Origin: Strix aluco
Taxonomy: Eukaryota; Chordata; Aves; Strigiformes; Strigidae
Direction of reading: 5' to 3'
Assembly: GCF_031877795.1 (NCBI RefSeq)
Contig: NC_133942.1
Coordinates: forward strand, 4,278,001 to 4,342,000
DNA length: 64,000 nt
A program made the position numbers and the translations under genes. Position 1 is the first letter of the stretch, and each line of letters opens with the position of its first letter. Shown here piece after piece: positions 11,101 to 20,614 of the stretch. The notes under the pieces were generated by a model that had not been told where the DNA came from, ran no database searches, and was given only the letters and a program-made list of their open reading frames with translations.

Positions 11101-14100
11101 CCTCTTCATAGCCTCCAGCTTCAGCGAATCCTTGTTGCTATCGAGCATCTCCTTGAGGTCATCATGCCTGTACCACACCGTGGGGAAAAAAAATCCCATT
11201 TTCCATTTTTAGCCATTTTTAACCATTTTTAGTCTTTTTTACTGCTCCCAGCCTGCCATCAGGCCAGCAACCCAACCCTTCACCATGCAATATTTATGGG
11301 GACAGGAGTTGGGTTACACAGGTGAAAGAGGAGCCAGAGGGACCAGCGTGGCGCTGGAACCCATCTCTGCCTCCATCCTGGGTGCTGGGATGAGGACCCT
11401 GTCCCATCCTGGCTGTGGTTGTCACCCCAGGATGTCCTCAAATTGCTTCCCAGGCAGCAGGTGCCCATCACCGGCTCCATCCAGACCACCAGCCCAGCTT
11501 GGCTGTGTCCCTTGTCCCCTCATGGGCATGGTGCCGTAGATGTGCCAGTGCGCCCCGATGCAGAGCCCTTCCCCGGTCCCCTCCCTGGGCTGGGAAACAC
11601 CACCAGCCTTTTATAAGGCTGGTTGTCACCACCGTCCACTTTTCTAAGGATTTCTGTCCCTACCAAACCGGGGGGACCTGCAAGGCTGCATCCACCCACA
11701 GCAGCTGGGGGTGGCACCTGTGGGACGATGCTCGGCCCAAGCCACCATCACCAGAGGGTCCTGGGGGGCTCCTTGGAGGGGTCTTACCGCGGTGGTGGCC
11801 CAGTGCCGGTGGCCACCGTGGGCTTGGGGTTGGCGAGCGGCCGCAGCTCGTCAGCTCGCAGGGCGCTGTAGCAGGCGGGTTGTCCAGCCTCGGTGGCCAG
11901 CACCGGGCTTGTCACCTCCTCGGCCGTGTCACCACCCGCCGGTTTTTTCGGCCGCCCGGCTGGCCCCGCCGGTAGCTGCCGCAGCAGCTTCTGCACCGGC
12001 GGCAGGGACAGCATGGCTTTGGCTGGGGGTGGTGGCCCTGGGGACAGTGGCAGGGCTGTGGCCCCGCTCCTCCTCCCAGCACCGCCGGCTGAAACCTGAT
12101 GCTGTTGTTGGGGTTGGGTTGCAGCTGCAATTGGAACGCCCTTCCCGGTGGACAAGGCCACCCCAGGGTGTCACATCCCAAGTGACACCTGTCCTGCAGC
12201 TGGGGCCTGGGGACATTGCAGGGAGCTCCTTCCCTGGGTGCTTTGAGTGGCTCAGTCCTGGCCAGGGACCCCATGTCATGATGGGACACCCACCTGGGTG
12301 GTGGGGTGGCAGGATGGGACACCTGTGGGTGTCCCACCAGGGTGGTGGGGTGCCACATGGGGGGCATTTCTCTTGTCCTATGTGCCACACACAGCTCATG
12401 GGGACGGAGACAGATCTGGTGTGGCCTCAAGGAGATGGGCTCCAGGGCAGGGCAGCACGCAGGTGATGGGGACACTGCCAGGGGGTCAGGGATGGGGGGA
12501 CACCGCCAGACAGCGGGGACTGGGGGACACTGCCAGCATGGGGGACAGTGCCAGAGGGTCAGAGATGGGGGCACCTGGCCAGACTGAGGGACACTGCCGG
12601 AGGGCAGGGATGGGGGTACACTGCCAGAGTGGGGGACACTGACGGCAGGTCACTGAGGGGACCTGGCCAGACTGGGGGACACAGCCAGGGTGGTCAGGGC
12701 TAAGGGACGCTGCCAGACTGGGGGACAGTGCCAGTGGGACAGAGTGGGGGGGACACTGCCAGACTGGGGGACACTGCCAGTGAGGGTCAGGGTCGGGGGA
12801 CACTGCCACAGTTGGGGACAGGAACACTGCCAGGCTGGAGGACACTGCCAGACTGGGGGACATTTGCTGGGTGGGACCCAGCCAAACTGAGGGACAGTGC
12901 CGGGGGTTCATGGAAGGGGGGGACACTGTGAGATGGGGACGCTGCCAGCGGGTCATGGGTGGGGAACACTGCCAGACTGGGGGATGCTGCCAGGGGGTCA
13001 GGGAGGGGGGGACGCTGTGAGATGGGGACACTGCCATGGATGGGGGACACATCCAGAGTGGTGGACACTGCCAGGGTGTCAGGGGACACTGTCATACTTG
13101 GGGACACTGCCAGGGGGTCAGGGAGGGGGGACACATCCTGACTAGGGCAGACTGCTCACAGGACAGGGCTGGGGGCACACTGCCAGACTGGGGGAAGGTG
13201 GTAGCAAGTCAAGGAGGGGGGACACATCCAGACGGGGGGACGCTGCCAGGGGGTCAGGACTGTGGGGTCACTGCCTGAGTGGGGGACACTGCCATGGGGT
13301 CAGAGACAGGGGATACATCCGGACTGGGGGACACTGCTGGGGGGGGGGGGGGACTGGGTTGGGGGATACTGCCAGAGTGGGGGGACAGTGCATCAGGGCT
13401 GGGGGGACACTGCCAGATTTGGGGATGCTGCCGAGGGGTGGGGGGGGTGCCACTGCCAGAGAGGGAGGGGGGCACTGCTACAGCATTAGGGAGGGGTGCA
13501 GGGATGGGGGACACTGGCAGTGAGTCAGGGAGTGGGGACACTGCCAGACGGGGGACACTGCCAGCAGGTCAGGGTGGGGGGGACACATCCAGCGTGGAGG
13601 ACACTGCCAGGACACTGGGGGGACAAAGGGGCCCGACGTTCCTGCAGTTCTGGGGACCCCCCCCTTCCTCTGTGTCCCTGTCCCTCCTCACTCCAGCAGC
13701 CTCTCCCAGCCAGGGGTGACATTTTTCAGCTCCCCCCCTGCTGGGGACCTGGATGGGGGAGGTGCTGTCACCTGGGGACACCTGCGAGAGCCGGCGGGAG
13801 CCAGCAGAGCCCGAGGAGGGACACTGTGCCCGGGGTGCCCCCAGCCCAGGGGTGGGGGGTGCAGTGGGGGTCCCCGTGCATCCCCCCCCCCCCGCCACAC
13901 TGTCTCCAAACGCCCGCATTTTTCCCCCGAAACCCTCCCCGGCCTTTGCAACCTGCAGCGGTGGCGGCATGACCGCGTCCCCTGTCCCCATCCCCGTCCT
14001 CATCCTCCTCCCCATCCCCACCCCAGGGGCCGTGGCGAGCCCCCACTCAGGTACCACGTCCCCCGCAAGGGTCGGCGGCCAAGGCCCGCGGTGGCGACCA

Positions 14101-14261
14101 CCCGGCCGGGCTCGGCTATTGTCCCCAGTGCCCCCGCATTGTCCCCACCTCTTGTAGTCGGAGGAGAAGATGCCGCCGCTGGCGGGGTCGTGGCCGTACT
14201 CGGGCTCCCCCAGGCTGGAGGAGCCCCCCTTCTCCTCGCCGTAGGCCGGGCTGGCGGCCAT
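2135..14261 (-). CDS. AP3B2: AP-3 complex subunit beta-2, 27 coding exons, complete
   Basis: Large beta subunit of the neuronal AP-3 adaptor, which sorts cargo from endosomes to synaptic-vesicle and lysosome-related carriers. Coding exons, 5' to 3': 14261-14149, 11167-11092, 10961-10887, 10751-10656, 10569-10409, 10266-10200, 9705-9523, 9405-9229, 8991-8894, 8612-8558, 8402-8331, 8163-8101, 7884-7752, 7668-7559, 7483-7307, 7222-7036, 6934-6816, 6601-6490, 5683-5485, 5409-5238, 5149-5095, 4723-4617, 4509-4278, 4169-4085, 3470-3373, 2647-2509, 2285-2135. They total 3,312 nt in one frame: 1,103 aa, against about 1,080 in mammals. The N-terminal adaptin trunk spans about residues 40-610, an acidic Ser/Glu/Lys hinge about 690-815, and the C-terminal appendage about 835-1103. 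The N-terminus [10 protein letters not shown] and the brain-isoform trunk point to AP3B2 rather than AP3B1. The start codon lies in a CpG island. Introns carry several minisatellites. Confidence 0.97.
3500..4070. repeat. Degenerate minisatellite in an AP3B2 intron
   Basis: The intron between the exons at 4085-4169 and 3373-3470 is made largely of diverged units around CCCCTGGGGYACCCCATGCC. It contains no exon needed for the AP3B2 frame. Confidence 0.7.
5700..6300. repeat. CTGCATCCC-type minisatellite in an AP3B2 intron
   Basis: The intron between the acidic-hinge exon (5485-5683) and the exon at 6490-6601 holds dozens of variants of a short unit close to CCACTGCATCCC. Its right part (about 6,290-6,460) changes to a GTGGTGGCTCCTGCCCCATG-like unit. 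Confidence 0.85.
9725..10140. repeat. About 30-bp minisatellite between AP3B2 exons 6 and 7
   Basis: Repeated units close to GAGGATGCTGGTTTGGTGGG plus about ten further bases fill this intron. Inverted, shortened relatives of the same array are found at about 19,620-19,830, inside the AP3B2 fragment. Confidence 0.85.
11788..12124 (-). other. Candidate extra exon in AP3B2 intron 1
   Basis: A 337-base minus-strand segment is bounded by CAATTGCAG on its 5' side and CG|GTAAGACC on its 3' side, and carries an open frame ([10 protein letters not shown]... to ...GTGPPPR). Because 337 is not a multiple of three, adding it between AP3B2 exons 1 and 2 would shift the frame, and the exon-1 phase runs into a stop near 11,929. 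It could be a non-productive (poison) exon, an alternative first exon, or chance. Part of it, including the donor site, is copied at 19,213-19,405, where most visible differences change the amino acid, which argues against protein constraint in that copy. Confidence 0.3.
12460..13620. repeat. Large about 20-bp minisatellite in AP3B2 intron 1
   Basis: More than 1.1 kb of variants of GGGGGACACTGCCAGACTG, with some higher-order units carrying GGTCAGGGAT or an ACACATCCAGA variant. The minus strand reads as CTGGCAGTGTCCCC repeats. It lies just downstream of the first exon. Confidence 0.9.
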
Positions 14262-14450
14262 GGCGGCGGGTGCGGGGGGATGCGGCCGGTTGGGATGCCG
14301 GGACTGATGTCACCGGCGTGCGGGGCCGGACCGCCCGGCGCTCCCCGGCCGCGGGGCGCGGGGGCTCCGCCCGGGCGGGGAGCCCCTCCCGACACCCCCA
14401 GAAGGGGTCCGCAGCCCCGCAGCCCCCCGCCCTGTGCACGGGTTCGGTGC
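14140..14450 (-). promoter_or_regulatory. AP3B2: AP3B2 promoter-proximal CpG island
   Basis: Exon 1 and about 180 bases upstream of the start codon are densely CpG-rich (runs such as GGGGCGCGGGGGCTCCGCCC), with no TATA box at a convincing distance. This is the usual architecture of a CpG-island promoter. Composition falls abruptly to AT-rich after 14,560. Confidence 0.6.
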
Positions 14451-14559
14451 CAGGCAGCGCTGAAATGGGTGTGATTTGGGCTAGGACGGTGTTTGGGACG
14501 CGCTCATGCGGTGTTAGCTACAGCTCAGAGCCCGTAGAGCGTGATGGTTGTGTAATCAC

Positions 14560-14815
14560 ACATCTGTGCGTTCGGTTACACTGTACCGCATTAAAACAGT
14601 TTATATCATATTACATCATATTTTATTACTATTTCATCAGTACATTACAGAGTATACGGATTATAGTATATGCATATATATCTGTATATATGTACACAGT
14701 ATATATATTTTATATATATTATAGTATTATATATGTATTATATTAGGTATATATTATAATACATATTATATCATATATTATATTGTATTATGTCGTACAT
14801 TATTGTACATTTGCC
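14560..14815. repeat. AT-rich TATATTATA low-complexity tract, left part
   Basis: Imperfect TATAT/ATTATA repeats. The same type of tract resumes at 15,400 on the other side of the CR1 element, so the CR1 copy appears to sit inside one AT-rich block. Confidence 0.85.
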
Positions 14816-14817
14816 AT

Positions 14818-15400
14818 ATTGTACATTGGCAAGGGACAGGGAAGGGATCTTACCCCTGTGCTCGGCACTGGTGAGGCCGCCCCTAGATGAGTGGGTTCAG
14901 TTTTGGGCCCCTCACTCCAAAAAGGCCATTGAATGACTCGAGCGTGTCCAGAGAAGGGCAACGGAGCTGGTGCAGGGTCTGGAGCACAGGTCTGATGGGG
15001 AGCGGCTGAGGGAACTGGGGGGGTTTAGTCTGGAGAGGAGGAGGCTGAGGGGAGACCTCATGGCCCTCTGCAACTCCCTGAAAGGAGGGTGCAGAGAGGG
15101 GGGATGAGTCTCTTGAGCCAAGTAACAAGTGACAGGACAAGAGGGAATGGCCTCAAGTTGCACCAGGGAAGGTTTAGACTAGATGTCAGGAAGTATTTCT
15201 TTACAGAACAGGTTATTAGGCAGTGGAATGGATTGCCCAGGGAGGTGGTGGAGTCCCCATCCCTGGAGGTGTTTAAGATTAGGGTCGACATGGCACTGAG
15301 AGATATGGTGTAGATGGGAACAGGCAGTGTTAGGTTAATGCTTGGACTAGATGATCTTCAAGGTCCTTTCCAACCTATTTGATTCTGTGATTCTGTGATT
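14818..15400 (+). mobile_element. CR1 LINE, 3' end
   Basis: The segment shows the characteristic CR1 tail: GTCCAGAGAAGGGCAACGGA, GGGGAGACCTCATGGCCCTC, AAGTATTTCTTTACAGAACA, GGACTAGATGATCTTCAAGG, CTTTCCAACCTATTTGATTC, then the direct ATTCTGTG repeats that end chicken-repeat-1 elements. It is 5'-truncated: only the last roughly 580 bases remain, so there is no intact reverse transcriptase. Confidence 0.95.
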
Positions 15401-15850
15401 TATTGTATTAAATACTATATATTATATGCTACATGCTATATACTATACCATATATTGTATGTTGTTACAGATTATATTAATTATATGATATTATATATTA
15501 TATATACTCTATATTCAATCATGCTACATTATACATAATCCATTCTACATTCTATAGCATATATATATGCTATATGTCATATATGTTATGCATGTTATGT
15601 ATTACACTACATATAGTACATTGCAGATTATATTTCATTATATCCTCTATAGTCTACTCTATATTCTATATTTGTTCATATTATATCATGTACTCTACAA
15701 TACACGTTATATAGCATATGGTATACTGTATATGATGTGTTATGTATGGGATCATATTAAATAATATTATTTATTATTATTATAGACACTTCTATAAACA
15801 TTAATAATAATAAAATATAACAACAACAACAACAATAATAATAATTTTAA
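15400..15850. repeat. AT-rich low-complexity tract, right part
   Basis: TATATTATATA repeats, then ATTATT/AACAAC/AATAAT trinucleotide runs to about 15,850. No gene is visible. Confidence 0.85.
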
Positions 15851-16189
15851 TCGCAGGTAATTATTGATATTGGCAGATATTTCAGTGATTACGTTTATTT
15901 GCAGCTTGCAAGCTCCAAGGCAGTGGTTGCCAGTCAGGCAGCTCTCACCCCGTCCCGCAGCAGTGAGGCACAGAGGGAAAACAGGCACGTTTCAGGCAGG
16001 AAAAAATAATGAAGCATCTAACAAATGGATGGCAATTAAGCTCCAGCAAGTGGAAAGGACCTACACCCCCCAAAAAAACGTCGTTCCCTGGGGTGAGGCG
16101 TTGGAGTGTGCGGGGCGACAGTGGAGCTCCTCTGTGGGTCGGGGGGATCGTCCCTGGCGGGAGGCGGTGGCCGCCGACACTCATATCAT

Positions 16190-16744
16190 GTCTGTCAAAC
16201 GTCTGGTGTCCATGGGGAAGAGCACGATGTCCCTGGGCTGCAACTCGCCCTCTGACACCTCCGTGAAGACTCACCCATGGACAGCAACTCCCTTAAACAG
16301 CAGAAATGGGAGCGTCAAATTCTGCCTCAGCTAACGGTGCCGGGAAGGGAAGGTGAGGAGGCAGCAGAACCAGCCCCATCACCCCCCAACACCCCCCGAG
16401 CCCCCACGCTGCCAGTGGAGGTCTCGCCAAGCTCCTACTTACATATCGGCTTAATGTCTGCAAGGAGAGAGGAACAGAAATGTGGTGTCAGCGCTGTGCT
16501 CGTGCCGTGCTGCCCATGTGCGGAGGACAGGGTCCCACCCTGCCATCACACCCTGCCCGTGATGGCTCCTGTCAAGCCCAAGGGCTTGGCTCGGGCAGAA
16601 GTCACCCGTCCTTCCCAACTTCTCTGAGCTGGGGACATCCCAGGACAAGCCCCTTCATTGCCTCAGCCCCGTCCCGGAGTGACGGTGGTGCAGGCAGCTG
16701 CCTGCAAATGTGTGTGAAGGTGGGAGCATCCTTACCTGGCCCAT
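16190..16744 (-). pseudogene. LRAT-domain gene A, truncated copy
   Basis: Counterpart of the gene at 22,440-23,573. The first coding microexon (ATGGGCCAG, 16744-16736) and the 15-nt microexon (16457-16443) with their splice sites are recognisable. The next exon begins at 16330 but reaches an in-frame TGA at 16273-16271 after 19 codons and loses similarity near 16,190, inside the segment that should encode the first catalytic histidine. The remaining exons, including the one with the catalytic cysteine, are deleted. It cannot make an enzyme. Confidence 0.8.
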
Positions 16745-17449
16745 TAGCAGTGATGTCCCTGGGACAGAGCTGGGCTGCCGGCACCTCCACCAAGGGCTGT
16801 GGGAAATGCAGCTGGGATGGCTCCTGCCGGGGTCAGCCCTGACCTCACATCCTTCCTGACGCACTTGAGAGGCAGGAAAAGGCTGAAAGCAAAACCAAAA
16901 GCAGCACAAAGTCCAGGAAAACCCCAGATGGGTTTTTGCACCTCTTAAAGCTGGGGTTCATTTGCTAATTCCACCTGAAATGTTAAGTTTGGGAACTGAG
17001 GGAGGTGAGGGGGCAGATGCTGGAAATGCTCTTGAGGCAGAGGAGCTGCAGGACATCTCCAAAAGTGTGTGTCATGCTGCGACCTCCCACCCACCTGCAG
17101 GAGTCCTTCCTCCAGCCCCAGCCTGGACCCAGGATTGACCCCTGCGGTCCACCACCCGTGACTGGCCTCCAACCAGAGCTGGTCCAGCCCTTTGGCCAGT
17201 TTTAAACCAGCAGCCCAGGGAATATTTATTGTGATGGTTGAAATTTGTCACCGGCAATGAAAGAGGCTTCTGCTTATCTCAGGAGGCCACAGGAAGCAAA
17301 AAGTGGCTACACCCTTTGAGGGATGCAGGCAGGCAGGGTGGGGGGTGGGTGGGGCTGACATTGCTTACTGGTGGCTTCGGGGAAAATGGAAATGAAAACA
17401 ACACAAATCAAACAGGCTTGGGACAGGCTCTTGGTGCAACCGTTAAGCA

Positions 17450-17455
17450 TTTATT
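17450..17455 (-). terminator. AATAAA signal overlapping the stop codon, gene B copy 1
   Basis: The minus strand reads CGG CAA TAA A: the TAA stop (17453-17451) is the middle of the AATAAA hexamer. A GT-rich stretch follows within about 50 bases. The 3' UTR would be only about 15-30 bases. Confidence 0.65.
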
Positions 17456-19073
17456 GCCGCACAAGAGGGATGCCAAAGGTGTCGGCGCAACGCTGGTCCC
17501 CCAGTGAAGGATGACCCAGCCCTGCGCGTCCCCCGGGCACATCACCGCCTGAATCACTGCAGCGCTGGGGACACCTGGGAGACAAGCTGGGCTGTGGTGA
17601 CGCTCGGCCGGAGCGGGCGTCGGGGTGCCCCGGAGTGGTGGCACCCGCTATGGCGGTGGCACCCACCATGGCGCCGGCAAATTGTCCCAGGCCCAGCAGG
17701 GAGAGGGCGAAGTGGACGCAGTTGCAGGTGACGGCGTCGTACTCCAGCGCCTGGTCCATGGCCGCCCGGATGCGGCGCTGCAGGGCGGCTGCGTCCAGCC
17801 CTCCCTTCCTGCGCAGCACCTTGGCCGGGCCCCGCGTCCGCAGGAGGTGGCTCTTGCCGTGCTTGGCCACGATCCCTGATGGGGACGTCCCTGAGCTGCC
17901 TGCGGGGCGGAGGGGATGCTGTACCCGGTCTCCCTTCCACGGGGACGCCCTCGCACCGTAACCACCCCCTGGGGCTCACCTTCCAGGTGGATGATCTCCC
18001 CGTCACCGCAGTAGATGCCGGCGTGGGTGCCCCACCAGCCGGGACCGCCTGAGGCCAGCGGGAAGAGGAAGAGATCGCCGGGCTGGGGCTCAGCCGCCCC
18101 ATTGGGGACCACGTCGAAGTGCTGGCCCAGCAGCCCCTCGCAGAGGAAGAACGCCGCCGTGCTCGCTGCCCCGGCCACCGCCTGGGGACCCATCTGTGTT
18201 TCAGGGCCAGCGGTGCCCCGGGGACACCGGCAGCGTCACTGACCCGCTGGCTCATGCCCCATGCCCGGTGGCTTGGGCACAGCTTGATTCTCCATGGATG
18301 GGGAAACCCTCTGAGAAGGGGACATCTCCTCTAGGTGCTGAGCACCCATGGGTGCTGAGGAAGAGGCAGCGTGTGCCGGATTTGGCCCTGCTGGGCCAGG
18401 GGTGAGACGGGTGGTGCGGGGTGCAGAGGAGACGCCAGCACGTACCTGCCTGGAGCTGCTCACCTGGAGGGACAAAGAGCCGGCGTCAGCCCTGGTGGCA
18501 TTGGGGAGATGGGACCCAAGGCACCAGTGTCATGGCTCAGCCCCTGCCCGGACTTCTGCCGTCCCCCTGCCCGAGCCCCTGGCCGGGGTCCCTGTGTCAG
18601 CACCCCCAAACCTGTCGCACCCAGGAGCCCAGCCATCGCCAGAGCTGTTGAAATGGCCTGTCTGGGGGACACAGGGTCTGCACCAGGGTGCTCACCTGTG
18701 GGGAGAGGGGACAGAGCCAGCCTGGGACCCAGCCTCTGCTGGCACCCATCCCCTGCTGGCAGCTATCCCCTGCTGGCACCCACCCTTGCCAGCACCCACC
18801 CTTGCTAGAACCCTGCCACGCTAGCATCCACCCTTGCTAACATCCCCCTTTTCCAGCACCCCCCCTTTCTAGCACCCCCACCTTTCTAGCACCCATCCCC
18901 AGCCCTCTGCAGCCTCCCAGAACCCGCACACCCCCAGCACCCCCAGACTCAGCACTGGGCAGGTCCCAACCACGGGGTCCATGGGCACTGGGTGCCACTA
19001 CAGTGGGGTGTGACCACCTGGGTGCAGGTGTCCTCAGTGCTGGCTCCCCCTTTGCCTGGGTGAGGAGGTTCAT
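17451..19073 (-). CDS. LRAT/PLAAT-like domain protein, gene B copy 1
   Basis: Predicted thiol acyltransferase/phospholipase of the LRAT-HRASLS (NlpC/P60) superfamily; the substrate cannot be told. Exons: 19073-19056 (microexon MNLLTQ), 18463-18446 (microexon VSSSRQ), 18193-17980, 17899-17451; 699 nt, 232 aa, in frame. The signature is PQPGDLFLFP at residues 48-57, His69 in THAGIY, His81 in IIHLE and the catalytic-type Cys144 in NCVHF, matching the H-x(11)-H...NCxHF pattern of PLAAT enzymes. A short hydrophobic Ala/Gly stretch follows, then a Ser/Pro/Arg tail. The first exon has a GC rather than GT donor (CAG|GCAAAG), so this copy may splice less well than copy 2. The ATG directly follows a CAG, so an upstream non-coding exon is likely. 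The product differs from copy 2 at about four residues, all in the tail. The microexon assignment is less certain than the two large exons. Confidence 0.75.
18700..18900. repeat. CTGGCACCCACCC minisatellite, copy 1
   Basis: Short array of about 15-bp units (GCTGGCACCCATCCC and variants) in the first intron of gene B copy 1. The corresponding array in copy 2 (25,580-25,810) has more units, so it has changed length since the duplication. Confidence 0.75.
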
Positions 19074-19212
19074 CTGCAAGGAGAAAACACGATGTCCAGA
19101 GAGGGCCGTGCCCGGTCGCACCTCGGGGACCTCTCTGTCCCCACATTGTTGTGGTGCCACGTTGCCATGCTGAATCCCAAGCGCCTTGGGCACTGTGCCA
19201 GCTGCTGTGTCA

Positions 19213-20610
19213 GCTATTGGTGGGACAGGCGGGTGGCCGAAAACACCGGTGGGTGGTGACACGGCCGAGGAGGTGACAAGCCCGGTGCTGGCCACCGAGG
19301 CTGGACAACCTGCCTGCTACAGAGCCCTGCGAGCTGACGAGCTGTGGCCGCTAGCCAACCCCAAGCCCACGGTGGCCACTGGCATCGGGCCACTGCAATG
19401 GTAAGACCCCTCCAAGGAGCCCCCCAGGACCCTCTGTTGACAGTGGCTCTGGCCAAGCATCGTCCCACAGGTGCCACCCCCAGCTGCTGTGCGTGGATGC
19501 AGCCTTGCACATCCCCTGCTTCTGTGGGGACGGATGTCCCTTAGAAAAGGGGTTGGTCGTGGCATTTTTGCAGCCCAGGGAGGGGACGAGGGAAGGGCTC
19601 TGTGTCTTGTCCCAACTGATATGGCATCCTTGTGGTGTTGCAGCCGTCCCTGCAGGGCTGGCATCCTTGTGGGGATGCCACTGTGCCCACTGATCCAGCA
19701 TCCACGCAGGGATGCAGCTGTCCCCAGAGCCAGTGTCCTCATGCGGATGTCACTGTCCCCACCAAACCAGCATCCTCACAGGGCTGCCACCATCCCCATC
19801 AAGCCAGCATCATGATGAAGATGCCACCAGCTTGGCGAGTCACCCCAGGCTTTCCCTCCCCAGCTGGTGGCCGGCAGCGTGGTGATGGCATTTGAGGAGG
19901 TCTGCCCGGAGCGCATCGACCTCATCCACAAGAACTACCGCAAGCTCTGCAACCTGCTCATTGATATGGAGGAGTGGGGGCAGGTGGTCATCATCAACAT
20001 GCTGACCCGCTACGCCCGCACCCAGTTCCTCAGTCCCAACCAGAATGTGAGTGTGGGCGCCTCGGCGTGCCCCAGGAGCCTCAGGGTGCCATGGGAGCCA
20101 TGGTTTGGGCCAGGGGGTGGGGTGAAGAAGGGTGCTGCTGGTGGCTGCAAGGCGTCCCACCTGCTGTTAGGAGTCCTTACTGGAGGCGAGCACCAAGAAG
20201 GCTTTCTACAGCTCCGAGGAGGAGGATGCCAAGGTGGAGGCAGCCTCGTTGGCCAAGCGGACCCAGACCACCGCCTACTCCTGTGCAACACCAAGCCCCT
20301 GCTGCAGAGCCGCAATGCCGCAGTGAGCCCCCACCCCCAGCCCTGTCCATCCCTGGAGGCCACCGGTGGTGTCCATCAGCCTGGGCTCGTGATGTCCCCA
20401 CCAGCCAAGGAGCCACCGGGGTGCTTGAGGAACAGCCAGGGATGGGCATCCCCAGGGATGGGCTTCCTCTAGGTGCTGCCGGGTGGGACACTGGGGGACA
20501 CAGCTGTCCCTCGGGGTGTCCCCACGCCCACCGGATGACGCGCGGGTGTGTCCCCATGGGTGGTGATGGCTGTGGCGCAGCTCCAGTTCCACCTGGCACC
20601 CAAGGCTCCT
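19213..20610 (+). pseudogene. Inverted, internally deleted AP3B2 fragment
   Basis: On the plus strand this is a partial copy of the minus-strand AP3B2 gene. 19,213-19,530 matches the complement of about 11,640-11,955 (intron 1). 19,620-19,830 resembles the exon 6/7 minisatellite. 19,864-20,046 is AP3B2 exon 7 with its splice sites and an open frame ([20 protein letters not shown]; one V-to-M change near its end). 20,170-20,325 is exon 8 with a deletion of about 17 bases that breaks the frame. 20,562-20,607 is the start of exon 9, degenerating. Exons 2-6 are absent. Introns are retained, so it is a genomic duplication and not a processed copy. Confidence 0.92.
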
Positions 20611-20614
20611 AGTA

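Larger units (their letters stand above)
15850..19210. repeat. Segmental duplication, copy 1 (LRAT cluster)
   Basis: This block matches 21,250-26,110 in the same orientation, starting at the shared GGTAATTATTGATATTGGCA. It is contiguous except that the part equivalent to about 21,600-23,035 is missing, which removes the 3' half of LRAT gene A. From about 16,322 to 18,700 the two copies are nearly identical, including introns; homology fades after about 19,090 and stops at about 19,210, where the AP3B2-derived fragment begins. Confidence 0.9.

Noticed and set aside
12460-13620. Regular repeats resembling a CRISPR array
   Set aside because: Units are contiguous and diverged with no unique spacers of constant length, and the context is a vertebrate intron.
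13569-14261. 230-codon minus-strand frame starting at the AP3B2 ATG
   Set aside because: This is exon 1 reading through its donor into intron 1; only the first 38 codons belong to AP3B2.
17554-18255. 233-codon Arg/Ser-rich minus-strand frame, repeated at 24,404-25,105
   Set aside because: Out-of-frame shadow of the two large LRAT gene B exons plus the intron between them. The competing frame has the PGD...H...H...NCVHF motifs.
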